This document shows positions 21,235-32,369 of a DNA stretch of 64,000 bases, one piece after another. The position numbers and the translations under genes were made by a program. Origin of the DNA: Antilocapra americana (taxonomy: Eukaryota > Chordata > Mammalia > Artiodactyla > Antilocapridae); the NCBI GenBank assembly GCA_007570785.1, contig ML664159.1, forward strand, positions 2,499,610 to 2,563,609. The letters run 5' to 3'. Each line of letters opens with the position of its first letter. The first letter of the stretch is position 1. Below the pieces are notes generated by a model. That model was not told the DNA's origin and did no database searches. It saw nothing but the letters and a program-made list of their open reading frames with translations.

Positions 21235-21440
21235 TTTCCCTGGTGGCTCAGTGACAAAGAATCTGCCTCCAGTGTGAGAGACCTGGGTTCAATCCCTGGG
21301 TCAGGAAGATCCCCTGGAGAAAGGAATAGCTACCCACTCCAATATTCTTGCCTTGAGAATCACATGGACAGAAGAGCCTGGTGGGCTACAATCCAAGAGG
21401 TCACAAAGAGTCAGACACAACTGAGCAACCAACACACAAC
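21235..21440 (+). mobile_element. Bov-tA SINE next to the tRNA pair
   Basis: Near full-length Bov-tA from 'ttccctggtggctcagtg' to 'caaccaacacacaac'. It lies 16 bp after the tRNA-Asp-like unit in the same orientation, so three Pol III-type promoters are aligned within 380 bp. Confidence 0.95.
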
Positions 21441-21606
21441 TTCCATGGTACCTTTATGACAACAAATGATCGTTTTATACAGTTTGGAACTAGAGACCAG
21501 GAAAATGTCTGCTCACAGTAAACCTAGGAGTAAGGAACAAGCCCTCCAAAAGCCACCCCCTCCACACACTGCAACCAAAACTGTAAGTTTAAGGAGTAAG
21601 AGCTGT

Positions 21607-21742
21607 GGGACTTCCCTGGTGGTCCAGTGGCTAAGACTCTGCGTTCCCAATGCAGGGGGCCTGGGTTCAATCCCTGGTCAAGGAACTAGATCCTGCATGC
21701 TGCAACTAAAGACCTGGTGCAACCACATAAGTATATATTTTT
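21607..21742 (+). mobile_element. CHR-2-type SINE
   Basis: 'gggacttccctggtggtcc' head, B box 'gggttcaatccctgg', 'aaggaactagatcc', and a T/A-rich end. Well preserved. Confidence 0.95.
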
Positions 21743-22140
21743 TAATTGACAGTTGCATAAAATTCAGTCTTTCTACCTGGTCAAATGTTCTTTCAAATTT
21801 TCATTTAGCACATTTGCTTGACTTTATGTAGTTTTCCTAATATTAAGTCCTCATAAAACTGATTAAGATCATTATAGCTATGGTTATTCTTCCTGAGTGT
21901 TTGACATGTTGAAAACAACCTATATTATATTATATAATTTTCCAATGAATTTACATAAAAACCAAAATGAACAAAAATGAAAAGGAAAAAGAAGAGGAAG
22001 AAGGGGGAAATGTTTACCAAAATATATATAAATGAGTCTTCTAAGCAACTTGATTGTAAGTTGGTATGTTTGTCAGTGTTTGATTGGATGGTAGAAGGGT
22101 TACAGGAACTAGAGCAGCTGTGAAGAGACCAGAGCCTGAA
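21743..22140. other. Intergenic, AT-rich
   Basis: Includes a purine-rich run at 21960-22010. No gene or named repeat. Confidence 0.5.
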
Positions 22141-22157
22141 TCCTAAGATTTGCCCTG

Positions 22158-22328
22158 TTTTGTTTTGTTTTTTTTTAATTTTGGGGGCTGCACTGGGTCT
22201 TCGTTGCTATGTGAGGGCTTCTCACACATCACAGGCTCCAGGACACGCATGAGCCCAGTTGCCCTGTGGCATGTAGAATCTTCCCAGGTCAAGGTTCGAA
22301 CCTGTGTACCCAGCATTGGCAGGCAGAC
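22158..22328 (-). mobile_element. CHR-type SINE with target-site duplication
   Basis: T-rich tail, body shortened inside, complemented head at the right. TCCTAAGATTTG occurs at 22141-22152 and 22329-22340 and the match continues a few bases further with small changes, so the insertion limits are clear. Confidence 0.92.
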
Positions 22329-22344
22329 TCCTAAGATTTGTCCT

Positions 22345-22435
22345 TGCCAGAACTCTTGTCTGTCTGTCTCTCTGTCTTGTCTTTGTCCCTTCCTGTCTTT
22401 CTCCCTCAACCCCCACACCTTTCTCTTTCTCCCCT
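22345..22435. repeat. CT/CTGT-rich low-complexity tract
   Basis: Pyrimidine-rich run with CTGT repeats on the plus strand. Confidence 0.75.
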
Positions 22436-22935
22436 CTCATTTCTCATGGTTACTTTTTCCTATTTAACTAAATTTTCTTCTACCACACGTAGGCTTTCTC
22501 CTTGGAGGCAACCGGGTGAGGAGCGGGTAGGGTAAGATAATGATTACCAGAATCTACAACTCTGTGAGCTAGTTTGAACTTTGTTGCAGTCTTCACATGG
22601 GCATAAAGGGTCATTTGTGACTTTCCCCTGACCTGGCCACCCTGTCCTTGTCTCTCCTTTTTCTTCACTCCGTACTCCTTATCCTGAGTTAAGAACCTTG
22701 AACTAATTAGAGCGCTGCATCTCTTGGGCTCCACTTTGCACCTGCTCTTCCTTCTCCATCTGAGCTCTCCTACTGCTCATGTCTCCACTCACACTGGTGA
22801 ATCCCAGCTCACACTTCAGTTCACTACACCTGTCACCTGCTCTAGGCAATCCACCAGAATACCACACTTCCCCCAACAAAGTTAGAATCCCGTAAGTGCT
22901 GGTAGTGCTTGGGCTTATATCCAGCACAGCATGCA
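22436..22935. other. Intergenic, nothing recognised
   Basis: No named repeat; several overlapping short frames on both strands are unsupported. Confidence 0.45.
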
Positions 22936-22936
22936 T

Positions 22937-23118
22937 GCATCATAGACTATAGCCCACCAGGCTCCTCTGTCCATGGAATTTTCCAGGCAAGAATACTGGA
23001 ATGGGTTGCCATTTCCTTCTCCAGGGGATCTTCCTGACCCAGGGATCGAACCTGTGTCTCCTGCATCTCATGCACTGGCAGACTGATTCTTTACCACTAC
23101 ACCAGCTGTGAAGCCTCT
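22937..23118 (-). mobile_element. Bov-tA SINE, first of a same-strand pair
   Basis: BovA body at left ('gcccaccaggctcctctg'), complemented tRNA head at right. Imperfect duplications near 22923-22936 and 23119-23132 ('agca..gcatgcat') may be its target site. Confidence 0.9.
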
Positions 23119-23126
23119 AGCATGGC

Positions 23127-23313
23127 ATGCATACTCAGTTGTGACTGCCTCCTGACTGTACTCTGCCAGGCTTCCCTGTCGATGAGATTTTCTGGGCAGG
23201 AATACTGGAGTGGGCTGTCATTTCTTCCTCTGGGGGATCTTCCCAATCCAGGGATAGAACTCACATCTCCTTCATTGCAGACAGATTCTTTATCACTGAG
23301 CCACCAGGGAAGC
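23127..23313 (-). mobile_element. Bov-tA SINE, second of a same-strand pair
   Basis: More diverged than its left neighbour: BovA body from 'ctcagttgtgac', then complemented head 'ccactgagccaccaggg' type ending near 23313. The head-to-tail arrangement suggests the left one landed at or near the tail of this one. Confidence 0.9.
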
Positions 23314-23844
23314 CACCCTAGGACAGTATATGGATCACATCCAGCCAGTTTAAGCAGAAAGGGATTTGTTACAGGGTACAAGGTAGCTTATAGAATTTCA
23401 GCAAGGCTGGGGAGCCAAGCTTGGGTGTTACCCAGCCTGTGAGAAGCACAGCCAGGAAAAATATCCAGAAACCTATAGAAACGCCACAGCCAGTCACTGT
23501 CTGACACTGGGCCCCACCAATGGTAAAGCCAGGATTTGCAAACCCTTCCAACAACACAGAAGAACCAAACCCCTCCAACACCCTTCCTGCCTGAAGGACA
23601 CTGTGGCCACTATGTCACTTTCACCTTCCAAATTTCTGGTTGGCAGAAGCCTGGTCACAGAGAGAAGGGAAGCTGGGAAATGTGTTCTTTACCACAATAA
23701 GCAGAGGGTTGAAATAGTATTGGATGAGCCAGTCTTCAGTATCTTCCATAAAAACTGTGTTGTTGAGGACATACAGATTTATGGTTTTTATACTGTCTTG
23801 GTGAATAGTTTCATAATCTGTATGAAATCTTTGCTCCTAGAAAT
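23314..23844. other. Intergenic, nothing recognised
   Basis: No named repeat or supported gene. Confidence 0.45.
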
Positions 23845-24125
23845 ACTTTAAATTTAATATCCACTTTATCTGATATTAGTATTGCTAAGCCAGCCTTCTT
23901 TGGCATACTGATTTCTTGATGTATCTTTTCCCCATTTTTTTATTTGAAATCTTTCTGTGTAATTCTTTTTAAGGTATATAACTTGTAAGTCATATGGATA
24001 ACTGGATTTTTTTTTAAAAGCCAGTCTAAAAGTCCTATCTTTTTATAGGTGAGTTAAAATATTTTTCATTGTGATTAGTAATCAGCTTATCTTTGACATT
24101 TTATAGTTTCTATTTTATAAAGACT
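23845..24125 (-). mobile_element. Old L1 ORF2 fragment (antisense)
   Basis: Complement of an L1 ORF2 early region ('ctttatctgatattagtattgctaa'-type wording). Interrupted on the right by a SINE. Decayed. Confidence 0.65.
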
Positions 24126-24374
24126 ATTTCTTTTTTTAAAATTCATTCATTTATTTTTTGCTGGGCTGGGTCTTCATTGCAGTGTGCAGGCTTCTCATTG
24201 CCGTGGCTTTTCTCATTGTGGAGCACAGGCTCTAGGCAATCAAGCTTCAGTAGTTGCAGAGTGCAGGCTCAGTAGTTGTGGTGCCTGAGCTTAGTTGCCC
24301 CGCAGCATGTGGAATCTTCCAAGACCTTTCCCTGGCAGGCGAATTTGTAACCGCTAGACCACCAGGGAAAATAT
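24126..24374 (-). mobile_element. CHR-type SINE nested in old L1
   Basis: 'ttcatttattttttgctggg' at left, body, complemented head ending 'ccaccagggaaa'. The 8-bp TAAAGACT flanks it at 24118-24125 and 24375-24382. Confidence 0.92.
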
Positions 24375-24382
24375 TAAAGACT

Positions 24383-25424
24383 GTTCTTTTTTCCTTTCTG
24401 TTCTTCTTTTGGATTGTCAAGTTTTCCTAATTCCTTTTCTTTTTCTTCAACAAGCTTGGAAGTTACACATCCTATTTCTAATTGCTTAGTGGTTTTAACA
24501 GACTTAAATTTATATTTCCCAAACAAAGTCAATAGCTAATCCATATCTCCAGCCTCCTCCTGGACAAGACATTTAGAACAGTGTAACTTCCCTCCTGACT
24601 TAACCACTTTCCCCAGAGCCCCGTGTTTTTTTTATCATTGTCTATATTTCTGAAAATGTTTGTCTCTGTGCTTGGAAGAAGAAGGAAGTTTCTCTGTGTG
24701 ATCATTCTGCCATCTTGATCTAGATGTTACAAAAGCCATTGACCGGATCTCCCCCTTCCTCCTGGTTCACAGTCTTTCACCTCCTTTGCTGACTTTCCAT
24801 TTCAGCTATACTATATGAAGACCCATAGCTCCCTCCCTGCCTATTTTACCACAGCACCATCCTGCAGCCTTCACCCTGGGAGAGGCAGGGCGGGTGCTGA
24901 TACACTGAAGAACATGTGCCCTGAGCAGGAAGAACGTAAAACCACTGCACGGTCTTAAGCTCCCTCCTACCCTTCTCTATTTCAGCACATGATGTTGCTT
25001 CCAACTTCAGAGGACATAGACGCCATTAAGTAAGAAGTCAAAATTTTCCACTTCCTTACCAATAAATTCATCTATATCCCCCACCCACTTGTCCTTTTCA
25101 GTCTCACATGAAGCAGTGACATTCTTCCAACTTTAAGACATAATCCTTCAATTTCAATTCCTGTCTTATGTATTTTTTACTCTCCCTCTCTTATCCCTGA
25201 TTGTGTCAGCACATGATACTAGCTAGGTCAACTTTGCTTGTAGTGAGCATTTCATTAATATTTTTAGAGGAAAGGGATGAATATATTAGTCATATAGGAT
25301 ACTTGCAAAATGGCCACAATAGCTTTCTTCCAACTGAAATATTAAGAATATCAAGATACTGTGAACACTCAGAAGTGTCACTTTCTACAGATATTTGAAG
25401 ACCATGTCATGATGCATACCACAA
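24383..25424. other. Probable L1 remnant, then intergenic
   Basis: 24383-24725 may continue the antisense L1 (it ends near 'ctgccatcttgatct'), low certainty. 24730-25424 shows no named repeat or gene. Confidence 0.35.
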
Positions 25425-25740
25425 ATACCTGAGTCCCACAATCTCCCTATTGTAGGCACTGGGGCTAAAGCATTAGTAAAACAGACAATGACCCCACCAT
25501 CATGTAGCTAATCTGCTAGGAGAGGAAGGCAGGGTATAAGTAGTCAAATAAAATAATTTCAAATACTATAGAGATTTGAAGAAAATAAAATGGAGTAACA
25601 GGGAGAAAGCAGCATGTTTGAGGGGAAACAAGAAAGCAGATGTGAGAAGCATAAAGAACAAGGGGTATGAAGGATGAGGTGAAGAGAGAGGGCAGGAGCC
25701 AGCCTGTGATGTCACATGTAGTTTCCATCATAAGTGTATT
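25425..25740 (-). mobile_element. L2 fragment, left part
   Basis: Complement of L2 3' sequence ('aggcactggggctaaag', 'aaaacagacaatgacccc'). Continues after a 1.4-kb L1M at 27181. Decayed. Confidence 0.65.
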
Positions 25741-25987
25741 AGGTGCTAGTGACTCTTTCAAATTGAAGTAAAGTGTATGTTGTAAGGTACACAAAATGGG
25801 TACAACTTGATGACAACACACACAACCACCCAGATCAAGATATAGAAAATTTCCAAACCTCAGATGCCAGCTTCATGCTACTTCTCTGTTTAACCGTCCC
25901 TCCAGCCCAGTCCCTAGCAAAGGGAAAGACCAAGTAACCATTGACTGGCTTTCTATCACTGCAGCTTAGCTTTCTACTTTTCTTTTT

Positions 25988-26143
25988 TTTTAAATCTATT
26001 TATTTGTCTGAGTTAGGTCTTAGTTATGGCATGTGGGATCTTCAGTTGTTCAAGTGGGATCTAGTTCCCTGACCAGGGATCGAATTTAGGCCCCCTGCAT
26101 TGGTAGCATTGAATCTTAGCCACAGGATCTCCAGGGAAGTCCC
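25988..26143 (-). mobile_element. CHR-2-type SINE nested in L1M
   Basis: T-rich tail, 'tagttccctgaccagggatcg', complemented head ending 'ccagggaagtccc'. Confidence 0.93.
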
Positions 26144-26185
26144 AGTTTTTCCTATTTTTGAATTTCTTATCAAATCATATAGTAC

Positions 26186-26308
26186 AAACTTTTTTTTTTT
26201 TTAATCACACTCCATGGCATGCATGATCCTAGTTCCCCAACCAGGTTGGAACCTGTGTGCCTTAAGGTGGACGTGCAGAGACCTAACCACTGGACGACCA
26301 GAGAAGTC
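26186..26308 (-). mobile_element. CHR-2-type SINE nested in L1M (second)
   Basis: T13-type tail, 'catgatcctagttccccaacc', head ending 'ccagagaagtccc'. The flanks 'acaaactttt' and 'ccaaaccttt' may be a worn target-site duplication. Confidence 0.9.
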
Positions 26309-26490
26309 CCAAACCTTTGTCAGTCTCCATTTATCTGTCTGAGAGAGCTGCATGAGCCAGGAGTCTGCACTTTAATATTACTTGTTGCATGTTGTTATAG
26401 AAATACATCATAGTTTATCTATTGTACTATTGATGAACATTTAGATTGTTACTGATTTTTGTCTATTAGAGATGAAGCTGCTAGAAATTT

Positions 26491-26608
26491 TTGGTTTTCT
26501 GCTATATCGTGTGGGCTTGTGGGATCTTAGTTTCCCGACCAGGGATCAAACCCAGACCCCTGCAGTGAAAGCACTGAGCCCTAACCACTGAACCGCCAGA
26601 GAATTCCT
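26491..26608 (-). mobile_element. CHR-2-type SINE nested in L1M (third)
   Basis: 'gggatcttagtttcccgacc' and 'ccactgaaccgccagagaatt'. Well preserved core, short tail. Confidence 0.9.
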
Positions 26609-26642
26609 TTTCATAAATAACCTTGAACATCTTTTAGTGGCC

Positions 26643-26849
26643 ATGAAAGTGAAAGTGAAGTCGTGTCTGACTCTTCACGACCCCATGGGCTGTAGCCTTC
26701 CAGGCTCCTCTGTCTATGGGATTTTCCTGGCAAGAGTACTGGAGTGGGTCACCATTTCCTTCTCCAAGAGATCATCCCAACCCAGGGATTGAACATGGGT
26801 CTCCTGCATTGTAGGCAGACGCTTCACTGTTTGAGCCACCAGGGAAGTA
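26643..26849 (-). mobile_element. Bov-tA SINE nested in L1M (fourth)
   Basis: Starts 'atgaaagtgaaagtgaag', BovA body, complemented tRNA head ending 'gccaccagggaag'. Near full length. Confidence 0.94.
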
Positions 26850-26870
26850 CATAGGTATTCATTAATCCTG

Positions 26871-26900
26871 GATATGTGTGTGTGTATATATATACCTTTA
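26871..26900. repeat. (TG)n(TA)n microsatellite
   Basis: Short TG run passing into TA repeats. Confidence 0.85.
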
Positions 26901-27180
26901 CGTATACACTTCGGAGGAAAATTGCCAGGTCATTAGGTAAGCTTATATTTAGCTTTCTTAGATATCACCAAGCAATTTTCTCTTCCACTAGCAGTGTCTA
27001 GAGTCCTAGTTCCTCTACATCCTCTACATCCTCAGCAATATTTGGTATTGTCAGTCTTTTTAATTTTTAAAATTCTAGTCATTCTGGCAGGTGTGTATTA
27101 GTCTCTCACTGTAGGTTTAATTTTACTTTCCCTGATGATTAATGATATCAAACACCTTTTCATATTCCAACTGTCAATTT

Positions 27181-27690
27181 GGATTCTGAGTTTTGATAGA
27201 TTTAAAGCAGGAGATTGACCCAATGCACTTTTAAAACATCTCTCTTAAGACTTCCAGTGGTTAGGACTTGATGTTTTCACTGCCAAGGGCACAGGTTCAA
27301 TCTCTTGTGGGGGAACTAAGATCCCATCAGCCACTCAGTGAGGCCCCAAAAATAAATATAATAAAATAAAATTCCTTTCTGGTTTTTCTGCAGAGGAGTG
27401 ACTCTAGGGAGCATAGTGGAGGTAGAACATTTAGAAGACAATTACCTAGCCCAAGCAGGAGGTGTAGGTAGCTTAGATTAGTAGTGGCAAAGGAATTAGA
27501 AGTGAAAAGATTCATGATGTATTTTGGAGGAGGCCTGCCAAATGGACCCATAGAGCAGACATGGAAGAGTTGAGGAGGAGTCAAAAATGACCTGTGCATC
27601 TGGTCCATTTTCCCCAGGGTGGAAATCTGCGGGGGGAGCTGGTCCCTCGAGTGTTAGAAGGAAAGTTATAGGAGATAAAATAGGAGACTG
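27181..27690 (-). mobile_element. L2 fragment, right part
   Basis: Continuation of the L2 complement ('ttaaagcaggagattgaccc', then 'gcagaggagtgactctagg'). Split by a plus-strand SINE at 27247-27372. Confidence 0.55.
27247..27372 (+). mobile_element. CHR-2-type SINE nested in L2
   Basis: 'agacttccagtggttagg', 'ggttcaatctcttg', 'ggaactaagatccca', and an A/T-rich tail. Confidence 0.88.
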
Positions 27691-28384
27691 AATCACACCA
27701 CAGCAAACTGTGCCACCTCCTGAATAAAAAAAAAAAAATTCTGGTCACAAACTGTGCTCAAAGAAACATCCTGGGCACTGAGAGAACCACGGTGGACTTT
27801 GATTTGCTTCCCGGCTTTGCAAATGAGCTCTGTAGTGCAGGGTGGTGTACATTTGCCAGCAAAACTTATATAACTTCATTTATCGCTAATGTTGTTGGGG
27901 TTTTATTTTTCCTTCCAAGATTAAGTACGTCTCCACAAGATGAAAAATCCAGAAATTTAAAATTAGATTAGTTTGGAAATTACTGGCATTTTTCTTCTCC
28001 TGTAAGGTCACTCTGCCCTGCAGGTCAGTGCTGGGGAAGTGACACATTTCTTTCCTTCCCAAACTTCTGCTTATTTTCATGCAATAAAAGGCAAATCCTT
28101 AACAGTTCAAATGCTTCATGCATGTGGCAAGTATTTTTATTGTCATTTAAGCATTTAATTTTAAGTTACATTATGCAAAAGGTAGAATGCCAGACCTCTA
28201 GTTTACCAGGCCATTTCTATGTGGAAAATTCTGTACTTGCAGAAATAATAAGCCAACTCTCCAAGTCTCCATGGTGTTAGGCTGCCTACTGCTTCAATTT
28301 GTGGGCTGCATTTCGGTTCTTAAACCAGTGACAATACTGCATAGAAGGACCTCGCAGTTAATAATGGCTTGCTACAGATAGTCC
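27691..28384. other. Repeat-poor stretch, candidate conserved noncoding DNA
   Basis: An A13 run at 27727-27739 is the only simple repeat. 27780-28200 is AT-rich unique sequence with several homeodomain-type cores and no open frame. I see no transposon in it. Confidence 0.4.
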
Positions 28385-28515
28385 TTGTACTAAATACCAG
28401 CCCTGTGAGGTATGCAATATGATCATATGCGAAAACTAACTTCAGTAACTTGTCCAGGATCGCTTGGCTGGTAAGCAATAGGGCCAAGATCAGAACTCAG
28501 AGGTTTAAGTCTAAA
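28385..28515 (-). mobile_element. MIR SINE (antisense)
   Basis: Complement of the MIR core ('ttcagtaacttgtccagg', 'atcagaactcagagg'). Confidence 0.7.
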
Positions 28516-28564
28516 TGAGATCTTCTGATGGTTCCCAAGCTAGGACAGTGTAGAGTGGAAATTA

Positions 28565-28660
28565 ATGTATATCTGCCAGAGCCAGTCACCCTGGGTTCAT
28601 ATTGCAGTTCTTCCACTTACTGGCTGTGGGACAGTCATCTCTGGGGACCATCATGGTCCC
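28565..28660 (+). mobile_element. MIR SINE fragment (sense)
   Basis: 'gccagagccagtcaccctggg', 'ttccacttactggctgtggg' is the MIR 5' half and core in sense. Confidence 0.7.
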
Positions 28661-28744
28661 TAACTCACTGGGTAAGGTAACAAATAGTTAACATAAACAG
28701 TATACAACACTGAGAACTCTGTCTAGATTATGCTATGGGACTGT

Positions 28745-29485
28745 TAGCAATTAAAATAATAGCTTAAGATCATTCACATACTGCAATTTAAATATTTAAA
28801 GTGTACAGTTCAGGGTCTTCCCTGGTGGTCCAGTGGTTAAGACTCCATGCTTCTACTTCAGTGGCCACGTGTTCAATCCCTGGTTGAAGAACTTAAGATC
28901 CCGCCTGCTGTATGGTGTAGCCAAAAGATAAAAGAAAAACAAAAGTGTACAATTCAGTGGTTTTTGGTATGTTTAGAGAGGTGTATGACCATCACCACAA
29001 TCAATCTTAGCACTTCTACACCCCCAAAAGAAACTAAGTACCCATTAGCAGGCACTTACCACACTCATCCTACTATCAGCCATAGACAACCACTAGTCAG
29101 TCTACTTTGTCTTTCTAGATTTATAAGAATCTATTGAATACACCTATTGTCCAGAATTGCCTATCCTGGACATCTCATGTAAATGGAGTTAATGTATTAT
29201 ATGACCTTTTATTTCTGGCTTCTTTCACTCAGCATGATGTTTTAAGGTTCATACATTCTGTATCAGGTATCAATCCTTCATTTCTTTTTATTGCCAAAAA
29301 ATGTTGCATTATATTGATTATCATATTTTATTTACCCATTCATTAGTTGATGAGCATTTGGGTTGTTTCCACTTTTCAGCTAATGTGAATAATGATGTTA
29401 TAAATACTTGTGGGCAAATTTTTATGTAGACACATATTTTCATTTCTCTTGAGTGCATAACCAGTTGTGGAATGATAGCTATTAC
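28745..29485 (-). mobile_element. Old L1M 3' region, host of a CHR-2 SINE
   Basis: Complement of the L1M 3' part: 'agtgtacagttcag', 'accatcaccacaatcaatctt', 'gcctatcctggacatctcat', 'cttctttcactcagcatgatg', 'ttgatgagcatttgggttg'. Colinear once the SINE is removed. Confidence 0.85.
28814..28941 (+). mobile_element. CHR-2-type SINE with 16-bp target-site duplication
   Basis: Head 'tcttccctggtggtcc', body and A-rich tail. 28798-28813 and 28942-28957 are the same 16 bases apart from one change, and both belong to the host L1M. Confidence 0.96.
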
Positions 29486-29854
29486 TTGGTACTGCCTCCT
29501 TCTCTGTACGCAGATCCCTGAAAGTGCTGACACATAATTCTCACAGATGAACACATATCTTAGTGCTTTTGTTCTAAGTGGTCTAATGAGGCAGCTATCT
29601 TTCCCGTTTCACATCACAAATGAAGAAACTGAGACTCTGGGAGATTTGCTTTGTTATTTCTTGGTCTGCAGCTCTGCCCATGGAGTGCCCCCTTTAAAGC
29701 CTGTCCTCCCCTCTACACCTTGGCAAGTCTTTGGTGTTTGATCAAAGACTCTACTTCTTGCCAGGAAACTTTGCTTAGACCCCATAGGTGGTCAGGTGCT
29801 CTGCTGGTGCCTCCATGATGTCCTGAGCAGTGCTCTACCAAAACCTTTGTCACT
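29486..29854. other. Intergenic, nothing recognised
   Basis: No named repeat; a MIR-like trace near 29600-29640 ('aatgaagaaactgagact') is too short to call. Confidence 0.4.
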
Positions 29855-29985
29855 TTCTACTACACTCATCACAGCCTACCAGATGGCAGGGACCTCTGTT
29901 TTCCTTGATTATGTCTTTCATGCCAAGCACTAGACCTGGCATGTCGTGGCTACTGACTAGATATTGATGGAAGTTAAGAACGAAG
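29855..29985 (+). mobile_element. L2 3' end (sense)
   Basis: Follows the L2 3' end: 'tcacagcctaccag', 'ggcagggacctctgtt', 'aagcactagacctggcat'. Confidence 0.6.
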
Positions 29986-30516
29986 AGAGAAAGGAATGTG
30001 ACCTAGATACAGACTAGAAAGTGGTCTATCAAACTGGTGAAATCTTTTCTGTCATATTATGCAGCCTCAGTTTGAACTGACAAAATAGAAAAACCGGGGA
30101 GTGATTATTCAGATCTGTGGGGAAAAAAAAGCTTACACTTTATTAAATCACTGAGTACAGCTTTCTTATAAACAGTGAGACCCTCTGCCCAGGGGAATGT
30201 TGCTTGGAAGACAGTGTGCATACGCTGGACACAATCAGGTTTTTATTAGTACATGAGGACTTTTTTTTTTTAACTTAATAGCTAATTATTTATCTCAAAT
30301 CATATTAGAAATAAATATAACTAGGCTTTGAATCTTTTATATTACTATTCAGGAATAAACTTAAATCTTTTTTAAAAATTAGGACTATTCAAAATATGTA
30401 TTAAGTATAATAAATAATGGTGCAGATGAAACACAGATATGGCAAACATTGTATAGGTGGTATGAAAGAATTTAAATTTCAGGACGTTATTTAAGGATAT
30501 TTAGAATAAAAAAAAG
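29986..30516. other. AT-rich intergenic
   Basis: No gene or named repeat. Confidence 0.5.
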
Positions 30517-30708
30517 TGCAAAGAATCTGCCTGCTAATGTAGAAGATTTGGGTGTGATACCTGGGTTGGGAAGATGCCCTGGAGATGGAAATGGCAACCC
30601 ACTCCAATACTCTTGCTTGGAAAATCCCATGGGCAGAGGAACCTGGTGGGCTACAGCCCATGGGGTCACAAAAGAGTCAGACATGACTTAGTGACAAAAC
30701 TACAACAA
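30517..30708 (+). mobile_element. Bov-tA SINE, 5'-shortened head
   Basis: Starts inside the tRNA-like head ('gcaaagaatctgcctgc'), lacking the first ~15 bases. BovA body ends with a short (CAA)n tail. Confidence 0.93.
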
Positions 30709-30795
30709 TACTTTATAAAGTTAAGCTTTCTCCAGCTTAACTGGAACATGGCTCACCTGCAGTCTTGCTAAAATTCAGCTTTTGACTCAAATAGG

Positions 30796-31155
30796 TGTTA
30801 TGGACTGAATGCCTGTGTCTCCCAGAGCTCATATGTTGAAATCTAATCCCCAGGATGATGGTATTTGGAGGTGAAGCCTGTAAGAGGTCATTAGGTGATG
30901 AGGGTGGGGCCCTTATGGGATTAGTGCTTTGCCAAGAAGAGCCCAGAAAGCCAGCTCACTCTCTTCCCACCATGTGAGGTCCCAGCAAGGAGATCACTCT
31001 CTGTAAACAGGGAAGTGGGCATGTATCTGGAACCTGACCAAGCTGGCACCCTGCTCTCTGACTTGCTGCCTCCAGAACTGTGAGAAATAAGTATTTGGCA
31101 TTTAAGCCACCCTGTCTGGGGTAGTTTGTTACAGCAACCCAAACAGACTAAGCCA
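30796..31155 (+). mobile_element. MaLR-type solo LTR (MST/MLT1-like)
   Basis: Begins TGTTATGGACTGAATG and ends GACTAAGCCA. Inside are 'ggtatttggaggtg', 'ccaccatgtgagg' and 'ctccagaactgtgagaaataag', all typical of MaLR LTRs. The usual AATAAA reads AATAAG. Flanks ATAGG and GGAGG fit a worn 5-bp duplication. No internal sequence is adjacent. Confidence 0.85.
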
Positions 31156-32369
31156 GGAGGTCTGCAGAAGGAACTAAGATCCCCGGTCTCTAACAAGCAC
31201 CCAGAGATTGCGGACCTTGGGGATCCCAGGCCACACGCAGGGCAGCGAGGTCATAAAGCATACAAAAAAGTATTAAGTAATAGCAATAATACTACCCACA
31301 ATCTCTTCAATTTTACTATACACCGGGTACTCTTCCAGGTGTTTTATAGATGTTAAACTGATCAATGCTCACAAAAATCCTACAAGGTAGTGATTAATAT
31401 CTCCACTTTACAAATGAAACTTTAAAAATAAAAATTTTTTATTTTTTTATAAAAAATAAAAACAGCCAGAACGGAAGTGATGGTCATATTTTATTTTCAT
31501 TATTACTGTAAAATCTAGCTAGAGGAGCCCACACCACTACTGAGGCTTGGGACAGTGCAGATTCTCAGCATCTGTTCTATTCACATGTCCTCTCTCTGGC
31601 CTCATTGTGAGTCAGAAAGTAATCAGTCCAGGGATCAAAGTCTGAAAAGTTTGCCCATTTCCTTCCCCACATTCGAAACAAAACCGATCTGGGCAAAGGA
31701 TGCATTTCAGTCCCAGGGTTATTTGGTGAAGGAGGAAAACAACTAAAACCAGATTTGGAATAAAAAAAGAAAAAAGCATTCTTAAAATAAGTATTCAGCG
31801 TTAATCACCTATTGAAAAAAAAACTCACACACACATACACATATAGATACAGACATTTATATGCACCACAGTTTCAGCTGCTGGCAGAGGAGTTGTGCTC
31901 TTATCTCTGGCTGATCCTACTAACGCATTCCCACATGGGTGCTTTGTGAGTTAACTACTTCGCATTTGTAAGGTTCTTTTTTTGTAAAGGTTCCAAAGTG
32001 CCTCATTAAGAAAAAAATCCAAGAAAAAAATAAAACTTAGGTTTCTTCTCAGAGGGTCCTAGGGCACTTTAGCTGAGGATGGGGGAGGAGAGGAGATTTT
32101 TTTATTGCTCTGCACAGACCACCAAGGTGCCTTAGATGCCTTCCTTATCATGAAAGCCTTCACCCAGGAAGTTACCTGCTACCTGCCTAAACAGCAGACT
32201 GCAAAAACCTGAGAGTTTAGGACTCGATATGGCCTGCTCAGTTGGGTCTGTTTTTGTTGCTGTTGTTTAATTTGAAACTGTCTGTATAAGTCAGATACAT
32301 GGTTTCACTCAAAAAAATCAGAAGACTTAGCAACACTGGACCCAAATTCCTACATTAGCTTCAGGTACT
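31156..32369. other. Intergenic, mostly unique
   Basis: AT-rich low complexity at 31425-31460 and an interrupted CA/TA tract at 31824-31860. No gene recognised. Confidence 0.5.

Larger units (their letters stand above)
25741..27180 (-). mobile_element. Old L1M 3' region inserted into L2, host of four SINEs
   Basis: Complement of an L1M 3' part: 'cagatcaagatatagaaa' near 25830, 'ttgtactattgatgaacatt' near 26420, 'tttggtattgtcagtcttttt' near 27040. The remaining L1 pieces are colinear once the four SINEs are removed. Confidence 0.75.
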
